Below are positions 1 through 6,907 of a stretch of 11,072 nt of DNA, in pieces. How positions within the stretch are numbered: position 1 is the stretch's first letter; every line of letters starts with the position of its first letter. Source of the stretch: Flavobacterium sp. (GTDB lineage Bacteria; Bacteroidota; Bacteroidia; Flavobacteriales; Flavobacteriaceae); assembly GCA_018062725.1 (NCBI GenBank), contig JAGORP010000074.1, forward strand, positions 1-11,072, in the 5' to 3' direction. Both the position numbers and the translations under genes were made by a program. The notes below the pieces were generated by a model that was given only the letters and a program-made list of their open reading frames with translations, was not told the origin of the DNA and did not search any database.

Positions 1-1654
1 CTGCTACACCACAAAGGATAACGAACACCATAAAGAACTCATATAAATTGTGGATTTCAAATCCAGCAAAAGTGGTATTAGCCATTGGCAATTGCTCTTT
101 TTCAAATAAAGCAACTTGTTCAGCTGTTAACGTTACTTTTTTATCTAATACTTCTTGAAGGTTGATTCCTAATTTTTCCGCTTTTTGGAATTTATCTCCT
201 GTTGCTGGAATAATCGCTCCTAAAGAACCTGCCAAAGCATAACCCGCTGCATTAGAGATGAAGAACACACCATATAATAAAGAAGCAAAACGTTTTGGCG
301 CCAATTTACCTACTAATGACAATCCAATTGGAGACAAACAAAGTTCTCCCATAGTTTGGATTAAGTATAACAACATTAACCATTTGATAGCTAACAATCC
401 ACTGTTTCCTAAATCTTTTACATTGTGTGCAATAATAAAATAACTCAACGCAATTAATGCCAAACCAATCGCTTGTTTTAATGGAGAAACCGGCTCCTGA
501 CCTTTAGCTCTTAATTTGTCCCAAAGCAAACTGAAAGGTAATGCCAAAGCCACAACGAATAATCCGTTAAAAATTTGAACCATTGATGGCGGCATGTCCC
601 AACCAAAAATATGTCTGTCCGTTTGATTATCGGCAATGAATGTTAAAGAGGAACCCGCTTGTTCAAAAGCAGCCCAGAAGAAAATAATAAAGAACGAAAC
701 GATATAAATTACCCAAATTCTTTGTCTTTCCACTTTATTTTCAGCAGAGCTCATAATTAAGAACGCTAAAGCAATACCTGCAGAATAGATAAACGGATAA
801 ATAATTCCTTTGATTAATTGACCCATTTCCACAGATGTGAAACCAAACTCCCCAACTAATACATATCTGAATACAAAAAATAAAGCTACAAATAATGCAA
901 TGGCAATACCAATTGATTTACCTGAAAATTTAGCAGTTTGTGTTTCACCTTCTTCAAAATCATCACTTGTATTGTGTTTTGGCAAGCCACCAATTGGCCT
1001 ACCTTCTGGAGTCACTACATATTTATTTTTAAGAATAAAGAAAGTCACTGTTCCTATTATCATCGCAATTGAAGCCGCTAAGAAACCCCATTTGAAGGCA
1101 AAAATATCACGGACACCTGCATCATCTTTCACATCCCCTAAATAAGGACAAATGAACTGCCCTAAAAAGGCGCCCATGTTAATTCCCATATAAAAAATGG
1201 TGAACGCAGAGTCTAATTTTGATTTTTCTTGTTTTGGATACAAACTTCCAACCATTGAAGAAATATTCGGTTTGAAGAAACCATTTCCAAAAATGATAAT
1301 GAACAAAGCTATCCACATGATGGTTTTAGCGCCTCCTAAGTTTGAAGAAAAAGTAGAAGCACTTAAAAATAATAAAAACTGTCCGATAGCCATTAAGGTT
1401 CCTCCAACAAGAATACAATTTCTATTTCCTAAATATTTATCGGCAATAAATCCGCCCAATAGTGGAGTTAAATAACATAATGCTAAAAATCCACCATAGA
1501 TAATTGCGGCATCCGCTTCCTTTATTAAAAGAGAATTTACCATGAAAAGCGTTAATAACGCTCTCATTCCATAGAAATTGAAACGCTCCCACATTTCCGT
1601 TCCGAATAATACCCAAAGTCCCTTTGGATGTCCAGTTTTTACTGTTTCACTCAT
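1..1654 (-). CDS. POT-family proton-coupled di/tripeptide transporter (3' end outside window)
   Basis: This is an inner-membrane symporter of the PTR2/POT branch of the major facilitator superfamily, expected to import di- and tripeptides with protons. I translated the minus strand from the ATG at 1652-1654, which gives about 551 residues with no stop before the window edge, so the C-terminus is missing. The N-terminus carries the POT hallmark ExxER (E20, E23, R24 in EMWERFNFYG) in the first membrane helix. A second family motif, GNGFFKPNIS, lies at about 123-132. Hydrophobic helices recur throughout, with hydrophilic loops at about residues 185-205 and near the end. The gene sits 67 bp downstream of dipeptidyl peptidase IV on the same strand, with no convincing -7 box in the gap, so co-transcription is likely. 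Family assignment is firm; exact peptide preference cannot be read from the sequence. Confidence 0.93.
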   Translation of the reverse strand, partial: MSETVKTGHPKGLWVLFGTEMWERFNFYGMRALLTLFMVNSLLIKEADAAIIYGGFLALCYLTPLLGGFIADKYLGNRNCILVGGTLMAIGQFLLFLSASTFSSNLGGAKTIMWIALFIIIFGNGFFKPNISSMVGSLYPKQEKSKLDSAFTIFYMGINMGAFLGQFICPYLGDVKDDAGVRDIFAFKWGFLAASIAMIIGTVTFFILKNKYVVTPEGRPIGGLPKHNTSDDFEEGETQTAKFSGKSIGIAIALFVALFFVFRYVLVGEFGFTSVEMGQLIKGIIYPFIYSAGIALAFLIMSSAENKVERQRIWVIYIVSFFIIFFWAAFEQAGSSLTFIADNQTDRHIFGWDMPPSMVQIFNGLFVVALALPFSLLWDKLRAKGQEPVSPLKQAIGLALIALSYFIIAHNVKDLGNSGLLAIKWLMLLYLIQTMGELCLSPIGLSLVGKLAPKRFASLLYGVFFISNAAGYALAGSLGAIIPATGDKFQKAEKLGINLQEVLDKKVTLTAEQVALFEKEQLPMANTTFAGFEIHNLYEFFMVFVILCGVA

Positions 1655-1693
1655 ATTTATTTGTTTTGGTTTTTATTTTTGGTTGTTATGTCA

Positions 1694-1706
1694 TCACAAA
1701 TTGTGA
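1694..1706. promoter_or_regulatory. 13-bp perfect palindrome in the dpp4-transporter gap
   Basis: TCACAA and TTGTGA flank a single A, forming a perfect dyad in the 67-bp gap between the peptidase stop and the transporter start. The arms and central base leave too small a loop for a stable terminator hairpin, and there is no following T-run in the direction of transcription, so a protein-binding operator is the more natural reading. It has the half-sites of a CRP site in the opposite, outward orientation, so I do not call it a CRP site. Function is inferred only. Confidence 0.3.
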
Positions 1707-1721
1707 AAACATATTTATTTT

Positions 1722-3893
1722 CTATAATTTCTCTTTAATGAAATTCGTCATTTTAGTGTACAATTGTAAACGCGTTTTTCCTCCATAAATACCGTGGTTC
1801 TTGTCTGGATAAATCGCCCAATCAAATTGTTTGTTGGCTTGTACAAGCGCTTCAATCATTTTCATGGTATTTTGCACATGAACGTTATCATCGGCAGTAC
1901 CATGTATTAATAAAAAGTTACCTTTTAACTTACTTACATGCGTAATTGGTGAATTTTCATCATAACCACTCGCATTTTCCTGTGGAGTTTGCATGTAACG
2001 CTCTGTGTAAATACTATCATAATTTCTCCAAGAAGTTACGGGTGCTACAGCAATAGCCGTTTTAAACACATCTGCGCCTTGAAAAATACAGTTAGATGCC
2101 ATAAATCCTCCATACGACCAGCCAAATATACCAATTCTAGATTTATCTACATACGGATAGTTTCCGATTACTTTGGCTGCATCAATTTGGTCAATGACTT
2201 CCAATTTCCCTAACTCTTTTTGAGTGCACTTTTTAAATTCGGCTCCTTTAAAACCCGTTCCTCTTCCATCAACACACGCCACAATATAACCTTGCTGTGT
2301 CAACATTAAAAACCAATAATCATCGGTTGAATTCCAAGCATTATCTACTTGTTGTGACCCTGGACCCGAATATTGAAACATGAAAACAGGATATTTTTTG
2401 GAAGGATCAAAATCTTTTGGTTTTAATATCCATGAATTTAATTTGTGTCCTTTTTCGGTAGTTAATTCAAAAAACTCTTTTGTTGGAAGATTGTACGCTG
2501 CTAATTTAGCTTCTAACGCTTCATTGGAGACAATTGTTTTAATTACATTTCCAGTTTTAGAATCGTTCAACGTATATTTAGTTGCGTTTTTAGCACTTGA
2601 AAAAGAGTTGATAAAATATTGAAAGTTTGGACTGAAAGTGGCGTTATTTGTTCCTGTTTGCGTAGTTAAACGTTTTTTACCGGTTCCGTTTAATTTCACT
2701 GCATACACATCACGATTAATCGATCCGTTTTCAACCGATTGGTAATAGATCATTCCGTTTTTTTCATCGAAACCATAATAAGAGGTTACTTCCCATGACC
2801 CTTTGGTAATTTGATTCTTTAATTTCCCTGATTTATCGTAGTGATAAATATGGTTAAATCCGTCTTTTTCAGACGTCCAAATAAAACTGTTATCTTTTAA
2901 AAAGGTAAGATTATCAGTTATATCAACGTACGCTTTATCTTTTTCATTCAACACCACTTTGGTAGCTCCCGAATTTCCATCAACAAACAACAAGTCTGAA
3001 TTATCTTGGTGTCTGTTTAAAACCTGAGCACATAAAGTATTGGTGTCATTCGTCCATTTCATACGTGCAATATAAAAATCGCTGTACGTATCAAGGTTTA
3101 TCTTTTGTGTTTTTCCCGATTTCACATCATAAATATGCAATGATACCTCTGCATTTTTCTCCCCTGCTTTTGGGTATTTAAATACACTTTGTGTTGGATA
3201 CAATCCTTGGTTGTACAAATCCATTGAAAATTCAGGCACATTGGTTTCATCAAAACGAATAAAGGCAATTTTATCAGAACCTGTATTCCAATCGAACGCT
3301 TTTACAAAGGCAAATTCTTCTTCATATACCCAATCCGTAATTCCATTTATAATCGAATTCTCTTTACCGTCTTTTGTAATACGAGTATGCGTTTTCGAAG
3401 CAATATCATAAACATACAAATCATTTTCGAAAGCATAACTAATTTTAGTTCCATCTGGCGAAAAAGTAGGCTCTTGTACTTTATAATCTGCCAATTTAGT
3501 TAGCTTCTGTGACGCGATATCGTAAATAAAATAATGTGCCACGAAGGAATGTCTGAAAATTTGATCGCTATTATTGGCAATTAAAATTTTCTTTTCATCG
3601 TTACTAAAAGTGTAACTATCGATGCCTTCAAGTAATTTTGAATCTTTAGAATCTACAAGTGTCGCTACCTTGTTTAGCGTTGCAAAATCATATAAATCGA
3701 TTTGTGCTGAATTGTTTTTTCGATCGGAATTTAAAACCGTGTATTGGTTGGTATTTTTCAAAGCACTTAAGGCATCCATACCTTTGGCTCTAAAAGCCCC
3801 ACCCCAAATTTCCTCAAGGGTTAATTTTTGCTGTCCAAAAGTAGATAAAGAAACTACTAAAAGGCAAACTAAAGATAAAATTCTATTTTTCAT
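1722..3893 (-). CDS. dpp4: dipeptidyl peptidase IV, secreted serine peptidase (family S9B)
   Basis: This enzyme cleaves X-Pro or X-Ala dipeptides from peptide N-termini, most likely in the periplasm or at the cell surface. I chose the ATG at 3891-3893 (723 residues) because it begins directly with a signal peptide: MKNR, a hydrophobic stretch, then STFGQQ with probable cleavage near residue 20. An in-frame TTG nine bases upstream would only add three residues. Residues about 95-460 form the WD-like beta-propeller. Within it DWVYEEE (about 187-193) is the double-glutamate motif that binds the substrate N-terminus in DPP IV. The C-terminal alpha/beta-hydrolase holds Tyr508 (QYSGPG), the nucleophile Ser593 in GWSYGG, Asp668 in GTADDNVH and His700 in KNHGI, so the catalytic set is complete. 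Length fits the bacterial family. It lies just upstream of a peptide transporter, suggesting a coupled release-and-uptake function. Confidence 0.95.
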   Translation of the reverse strand: MKNRILSLVCLLVVSLSTFGQQKLTLEEIWGGAFRAKGMDALSALKNTNQYTVLNSDRKNNSAQIDLYDFATLNKVATLVDSKDSKLLEGIDSYTFSNDEKKILIANNSDQIFRHSFVAHYFIYDIASQKLTKLADYKVQEPTFSPDGTKISYAFENDLYVYDIASKTHTRITKDGKENSIINGITDWVYEEEFAFVKAFDWNTGSDKIAFIRFDETNVPEFSMDLYNQGLYPTQSVFKYPKAGEKNAEVSLHIYDVKSGKTQKINLDTYSDFYIARMKWTNDTNTLCAQVLNRHQDNSDLLFVDGNSGATKVVLNEKDKAYVDITDNLTFLKDNSFIWTSEKDGFNHIYHYDKSGKLKNQITKGSWEVTSYYGFDEKNGMIYYQSVENGSINRDVYAVKLNGTGKKRLTTQTGTNNATFSPNFQYFINSFSSAKNATKYTLNDSKTGNVIKTIVSNEALEAKLAAYNLPTKEFFELTTEKGHKLNSWILKPKDFDPSKKYPVFMFQYSGPGSQQVDNAWNSTDDYWFLMLTQQGYIVACVDGRGTGFKGAEFKKCTQKELGKLEVIDQIDAAKVIGNYPYVDKSRIGIFGWSYGGFMASNCIFQGADVFKTAIAVAPVTSWRNYDSIYTERYMQTPQENASGYDENSPITHVSKLKGNFLLIHGTADDNVHVQNTMKMIEALVQANKQFDWAIYPDKNHGIYGGKTRLQLYTKMTNFIKEKL

Positions 3894-3983
3894 TGATGTC
3901 AATTCTTAAAAGAGCCCAATTTTAGTGAAAAATTTCCAAATGAAACCTAAATTAAATGTTAAAAGCATTTTCCAACAGGAATT

Positions 3984-4016
3984 TTGGCTTCAATTCAATC
4001 ACTAATTTTATCTTTG
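3984..4016 (+). promoter_or_regulatory. Bacteroidetes-type promoter of the HMG-CoA reductase gene
   Basis: A perfect -7 box TATCTTTG (TAnnTTTG consensus) lies at 4009-4016, with a TTG -33 element at 3984-3986 and a 22-base spacer. The box ends 20 bases before the ATG at 4037, implying a very short leader. It also lies inside the longest possible open frame of the downstream gene, and so argues against the upstream ATG at 3956. Confidence 0.75.
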
Positions 4017-4036
4017 CAAATCAAAATTTATGCAAA

Positions 4037-5353
4037 ATGACTAAAGCCATTAGTGGATTTTCAAAACTAACCAAAGAAGAAAAAATAAATTGGATTGCGA
4101 CTCACCATTTTTCGAATGCAGCAGAAGCAACTCAAATCATTAAAAAATATTGGAATTCGGATGTAGAATTACAAAAACTGCACGATGAATTTATAGAAAA
4201 CACGATTACCAATTTTTATTTACCATTGGGTGTGGCGCCAAATTTCACCATAAACGAGAAAAATTACACCATCCCGTTTGTTGTTGAAGAAAGTTCGGTT
4301 GTGGCAGCGGCGAGTAAATCGGCTAAATTTTGGGGTTCACGAGGCGGATTCAAAGCAACCGTAATCAATACCGAAAAAATTGGTCAAGTGCATTTTATAT
4401 ATAAAGGTGACACCCAAAAACTAAACTCTTTTTTCACCAAAATAAAACCCAAATTCTTCACCGAAACCGAAGGCATCACCAAAAACATGCAAAAACGTGG
4501 CGGTGGAATTTTAGATATTCTTTTGAAAGACAAAACGGCTGAACTAGACCATTACTACCAGTTGCATGCGACTTTTGAAACCAAAGATTCGATGGGCGCT
4601 AATTTTATCAATTCTTGTTTAGAGCAATTTGCCAAAACACTAAAAGAAGAAGCGCAGCATTTTGAGGGATTTACTGCAGATGAGAAAAACATCACAGTAG
4701 TTATGAGCATCTTGTCGAATTATGTTCCCAACTGTGTGGTTCGTGCCGAAGTTTCCTGTCAAGTTTCAGATTTAGCCGAAAAACACATCGAAAACCCACA
4801 AGAATTTGCTGAGAAATTTGTTCAAGCGGTTCGCATTGCCGAAATTGAACCCTATAGAGCGGTCACCCACAACAAGGGTATCATGAACGGTATCGATGCC
4901 GTGGTTTTAGCCACTGGAAATGATTTCAGAGCAGTGGAAGCTGGAATTCACGCGTATGCCTCTCGCAACGGACAATATTCAAGTTTGTCTCATGCCAAAA
5001 TCGAAAATGGCATTTTTACCTTTTGGATGGAAATTCCCTTAGCATTAGGTACAGTTGGCGGATTGACCAGTTTACACCCAATGGTGAAAATTGCTTTAGA
5101 AATGTTAGGCAAACCTTCGGCACAAGAACTGATGCAAGTCGTTGCGGTAGCCGGATTAGCACAAAACTTTGCTGCTTTGCGTAGTTTGACGACTACGGGA
5201 ATTCAGCAAGGACACATGAAGATGCACTTGATGAATATCTTGAACCAATGTCAAGCCAATGATGACGAACGCAAAAAAGTGGTGAAACATTTTGAAAAAA
5301 ATACTGTTACGCATAGTGCGGTGGTGGAATATTTAGCAGAAATACGAAAATAA
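4037..5353 (+). CDS. mvaA: class II hydroxymethylglutaryl-CoA reductase
   Basis: This enzyme reduces HMG-CoA to mevalonate with NAD(P)H and commits carbon to the mevalonate pathway. The frame is open from an ATG at 3956, but the promoter lies between that codon and 4037, so I start at 4037. This gives 438 residues beginning MTKAISGFSKL, the usual class II N-terminus and length. Visible landmarks are VVEESSVVAAAS (about 82-93, catalytic Glu85), the cofactor-binding DSMGAN (about 184-189), HNKG with Lys280, TGNDFRAVEAG with Asp296, GTVGGLTSLHP (about 338-348) and GIQQGHMKMH with His393. All four catalytic residues are therefore present. One departure is ENTIT at about 54-58, where the family's ENxxG glycine is a threonine. 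Databases often label class II enzymes 'degradative'; the neighbouring mevalonate kinase and decarboxylase genes argue for a biosynthetic role. NADH versus NADPH preference cannot be read reliably here. Confidence 0.95.
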   Translation: MTKAISGFSKLTKEEKINWIATHHFSNAAEATQIIKKYWNSDVELQKLHDEFIENTITNFYLPLGVAPNFTINEKNYTIPFVVEESSVVAAASKSAKFWGSRGGFKATVINTEKIGQVHFIYKGDTQKLNSFFTKIKPKFFTETEGITKNMQKRGGGILDILLKDKTAELDHYYQLHATFETKDSMGANFINSCLEQFAKTLKEEAQHFEGFTADEKNITVVMSILSNYVPNCVVRAEVSCQVSDLAEKHIENPQEFAEKFVQAVRIAEIEPYRAVTHNKGIMNGIDAVVLATGNDFRAVEAGIHAYASRNGQYSSLSHAKIENGIFTFWMEIPLALGTVGGLTSLHPMVKIALEMLGKPSAQELMQVVAVAGLAQNFAALRSLTTTGIQQGHMKMHLMNILNQCQANDDERKKVVKHFEKNTVTHSAVVEYLAEIRK

Positions 5354-5362
5354 CATTAGTTT

Positions 5363-5404
5363 GCTTCACTTAGGCTTCGCTCAGTGCTAGCATCTCGCAA
5401 TGAC
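5363..5404. repeat. GC-richer repeat remnant with tandem 11-mers between mvaA and the GHMP kinase gene
   Basis: The spacer holds two adjacent 11-mers, GCTTCACTTAG (5363-5373) and GCTTCGCTCAG (5374-5384), differing at two positions. These are followed by the 8-bp palindrome TGCTAGCA (5385-5392) and then TCGCAATGAC (5395-5404). The composition is clearly richer in G+C than the flanking coding DNA. The combination of CTTCGCTCAGTG and CTCGCAATGAC resembles dispersed intergenic repeats that I recall from Bacteroidetes and other bacterial genomes. That resemblance is from memory and cannot be checked within one window. Confidence 0.5.
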
Positions 5405-5405
5405 T

Positions 5406-6317
5406 ATGAAAGAAACCTTCTACAGCCATGGAAAATTATTAATCACAGGTGAATATGTGGTGCTTGATGGTGCAAAAGCGTTGGCATTACCTACTAAGTT
5501 TGGTCAGAATTTAATTGTAAGCGAAGGTAAAAACAAGACTATCGACTGGAAAAGTTATGACAGTGACGGCAGCATCTGGTTCGAAAGCCATATTTCGTTT
5601 GAATCGATTGTAACGAAAGAAATTTTTGAAGAGGAGCCTATAAAAACAACACTGGTAGAAATTTTACACCATACCTATTTATTAAACCCGAGTTTTATAA
5701 CCAATTCTGAAGGATACAGTATAAAAACCGAATTGACCTTCCCTAAGTTTTGGGGACTGGGCACATCATCAACACTACTAAACAATATCGCACAATGGCA
5801 ACAAATTGATGCGTTTATGTTACTTCGAAATAGCTTTGGAGGCAGTGGTTACGATGTGGCTTGCGCACAAAACAACACCCCTATTGTATATCAGTTACAG
5901 GATGAAAAACCAATCATTACTGTGGTTCCCTTTCATCCTACTTTTGCGGATAAAATTCATTTTGTTTACCTCAATAAGAAACAAAGCAGCAAGATAGCCA
6001 TTGCCAATTATTACAACAAACAAAGCAACATACAAAAGACAATTCCTGCTATAAACTCGATTACAAAAAAGGTTATTGACAGTTCAAATCCCAAAGAATT
6101 TGCTCATGCGCTACAACAACATGAAATAGAATTGAGTGCTATTTTAGAAATGGAAACCGTACAAGAAGCCTTGTTCCCAGATTTTAATGGGACTATAAAA
6201 AGTCTTGGGGCTTGGGGAGGTGATTTTGTATTGGTGATCTCAAAAGAAAATCCGACCGCATATTTTAAAGAAAGAGGCTACCCTATTGTAATTCCTTATA
6301 CTGAAATGATCCTATAA
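5406..6317 (+). CDS. GHMP-superfamily kinase, GYDIA type; candidate phosphomevalonate kinase
   Basis: This is a small-molecule kinase of the GHMP fold (303 residues). I start at the ATG at 5406 rather than the one at 5400, because 5400 falls inside a repeat-like TCGCAATGAC sequence. In order there are KLLITGEY (10-17, the N-terminal GHMP motif), the ATP-binding loop FWGLGTSST (115-123), GGSGYDVACA (145-154) with Asp150 at the catalytic-Asp position, and KSLGAWGGD (265-273) as the C-terminal glycine-rich motif. The last two resemble GSGFDVAAA of eukaryotic phosphomevalonate kinase and SGAGGGD of bacterial phosphomevalonate kinase, as I recall them. Neighbouring genes encode every other step from HMG-CoA to IPP but not this one. 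The gene starts 52 bp after mvaA with no promoter in between, so co-transcription is likely. GHMP membership is firm; the substrate is inferred. It could alternatively phosphorylate another small alcohol. Confidence 0.85.
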   Translation: MKETFYSHGKLLITGEYVVLDGAKALALPTKFGQNLIVSEGKNKTIDWKSYDSDGSIWFESHISFESIVTKEIFEEEPIKTTLVEILHHTYLLNPSFITNSEGYSIKTELTFPKFWGLGTSSTLLNNIAQWQQIDAFMLLRNSFGGSGYDVACAQNNTPIVYQLQDEKPIITVVPFHPTFADKIHFVYLNKKQSSKIAIANYYNKQSNIQKTIPAINSITKKVIDSSNPKEFAHALQQHEIELSAILEMETVQEALFPDFNGTIKSLGAWGGDFVLVISKENPTAYFKERGYPIVIPYTEMIL

Positions 6318-6326
6318 TTTTGACAT

Positions 6327-6812
6327 TTAATTGTTCAAATACCAAATACTTCCGTTTAATAGCGTTGCAAAACTTACCCAAACTAAATAGGGATAGAGTA
6401 ATTTAGAAGCCAAAGTATCTATTTTCCCAAATGCTTTTATGGTTTCGAAAATCAGCAACCAAAGCAACAGTATTTCAATAAAGGCCAAAAAAGGATTGCA
6501 CAATCCAAAAAACAAAATGGACCACAAAGCATTGAGCAACAATTGAACACCAAACAAAAACATGGCCTTCTTTTTATTTTCCCCCTTTTTTACATTTTCA
6601 TTACTCCAAACTATGGCAAAAGACAAGCCCATGAGAATATAGAGTATTGTCCAAACAGGAGCAAAAACCCAAGCTGGCGGATTAAAAAAAGGTTTTACCA
6701 ACGTTGGAAACCACGTTTTAACCGAAGATTGCGTAGCAAAACCAGATAAAAACCCCACTAACACACAAACAGCTACCGATATAATACCCTTAGAAAGTTT
6801 AATTTTAGCCAA
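6327..6812 (-). CDS. tspO: TspO/MBR family membrane protein
   Basis: This is a 161-residue integral membrane protein of the TspO/peripheral benzodiazepine receptor family, whose members bind porphyrins and sterol-like ligands. Five hydrophobic segments are visible at about 9-28, 48-69, 82-104, 107-127 and 136-158. Family signatures are KPFFNPPAWVFAPVWTILY (40-58), LNALWSILFFGLCNP (93-107) and YPYLVWVSFATLLN (140-153). The only reasonable start is a TTG at 6810-6812. The frame runs upstream only to a stop at 6825-6827 without any ATG, and the next Met is inside helix 2. A good promoter ends about 23 bases upstream of that TTG. The gene is convergent with the GHMP kinase gene, leaving only 9 bp between stops, and divergent from mvaD. 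Its role here is unknown. TspO genes also occur in carotenoid clusters of photosynthetic bacteria (crtK), which makes an isoprenoid or porphyrin link plausible. Confidence 0.92.
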   Translation of the reverse strand: MAKIKLSKGIISVAVCVLVGFLSGFATQSSVKTWFPTLVKPFFNPPAWVFAPVWTILYILMGLSFAIVWSNENVKKGENKKKAMFLFGVQLLLNALWSILFFGLCNPFLAFIEILLLWLLIFETIKAFGKIDTLASKLLYPYLVWVSFATLLNGSIWYLNN

Positions 6813-6835
6813 AACAAGATGATTTTAATGAATTT

Positions 6836-6867
6836 CAAAAGTAAAGAATAAACATTAATTTTAACAA
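6836..6867 (-). promoter_or_regulatory. Bacteroidetes-type promoter of tspO
   Basis: On the minus strand, TACTTTTG (complement of 6836-6843) matches TAnnTTTG exactly. A TTG -33 element (complement of 6865-6867) lies 21 bases upstream, within the usual 17-23 range. The box ends 23 bases before the TTG start codon at 6812, which supports that start. The region overlaps the divergent mvaD promoter. Confidence 0.6.
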
Positions 6868-6882
6868 CGTAGACAAAAAAAG

Positions 6883-6890
6883 TATCTTTG
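6883..6890 (+). promoter_or_regulatory. -7 box of the mvaD operon
   Basis: TATCTTTG matches the Bacteroidetes -7 consensus and is identical to the boxes before mvaA and the pseudouridine synthase gene. It ends 17 bases before the mvaD ATG. No TTG is found at the expected -33 spacing (only an AT-rich stretch near 6858-6864), so the upstream element is weak or regulated. Confidence 0.65.
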
Positions 6891-6907
6891 CTTAAATTTC
6901 ACAATCA

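Noticed and set aside
837..1475. Plus-strand open frames opposite the peptide transporter
   Set aside because: They are antisense shadows of a clear membrane-protein gene, and their translations show no domain or motif.
3894..3902. TTG start three codons upstream of the dipeptidyl peptidase ATG
   Set aside because: The ATG at 3891-3893 directly begins a standard signal peptide; the extension adds nothing recognisable.
3942..3949. Minus-strand TAGGTTTC as a -7 box for the dipeptidyl peptidase gene
   Set aside because: It mismatches the final G of TAnnTTTG, and its nearest TTG is 24 bases upstream, slightly beyond the usual spacing; too weak to list as a promoter.
3956..4036. 27-residue N-terminal extension of HMG-CoA reductase from the ATG at 3956
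   Set aside because: A full promoter (TTG at 3984, TATCTTTG at 4009) lies inside this stretch, and the class II enzyme's usual N-terminus begins at 4037.
5363..5404. Mobile element or CRISPR repeat in the mvaA-kinase spacer
   Set aside because: Only two adjacent 11-mers with mismatches, no spacer-repeat periodicity, no transposase and no long terminal inverted repeats; a dispersed intergenic repeat remnant is the most that can be claimed.
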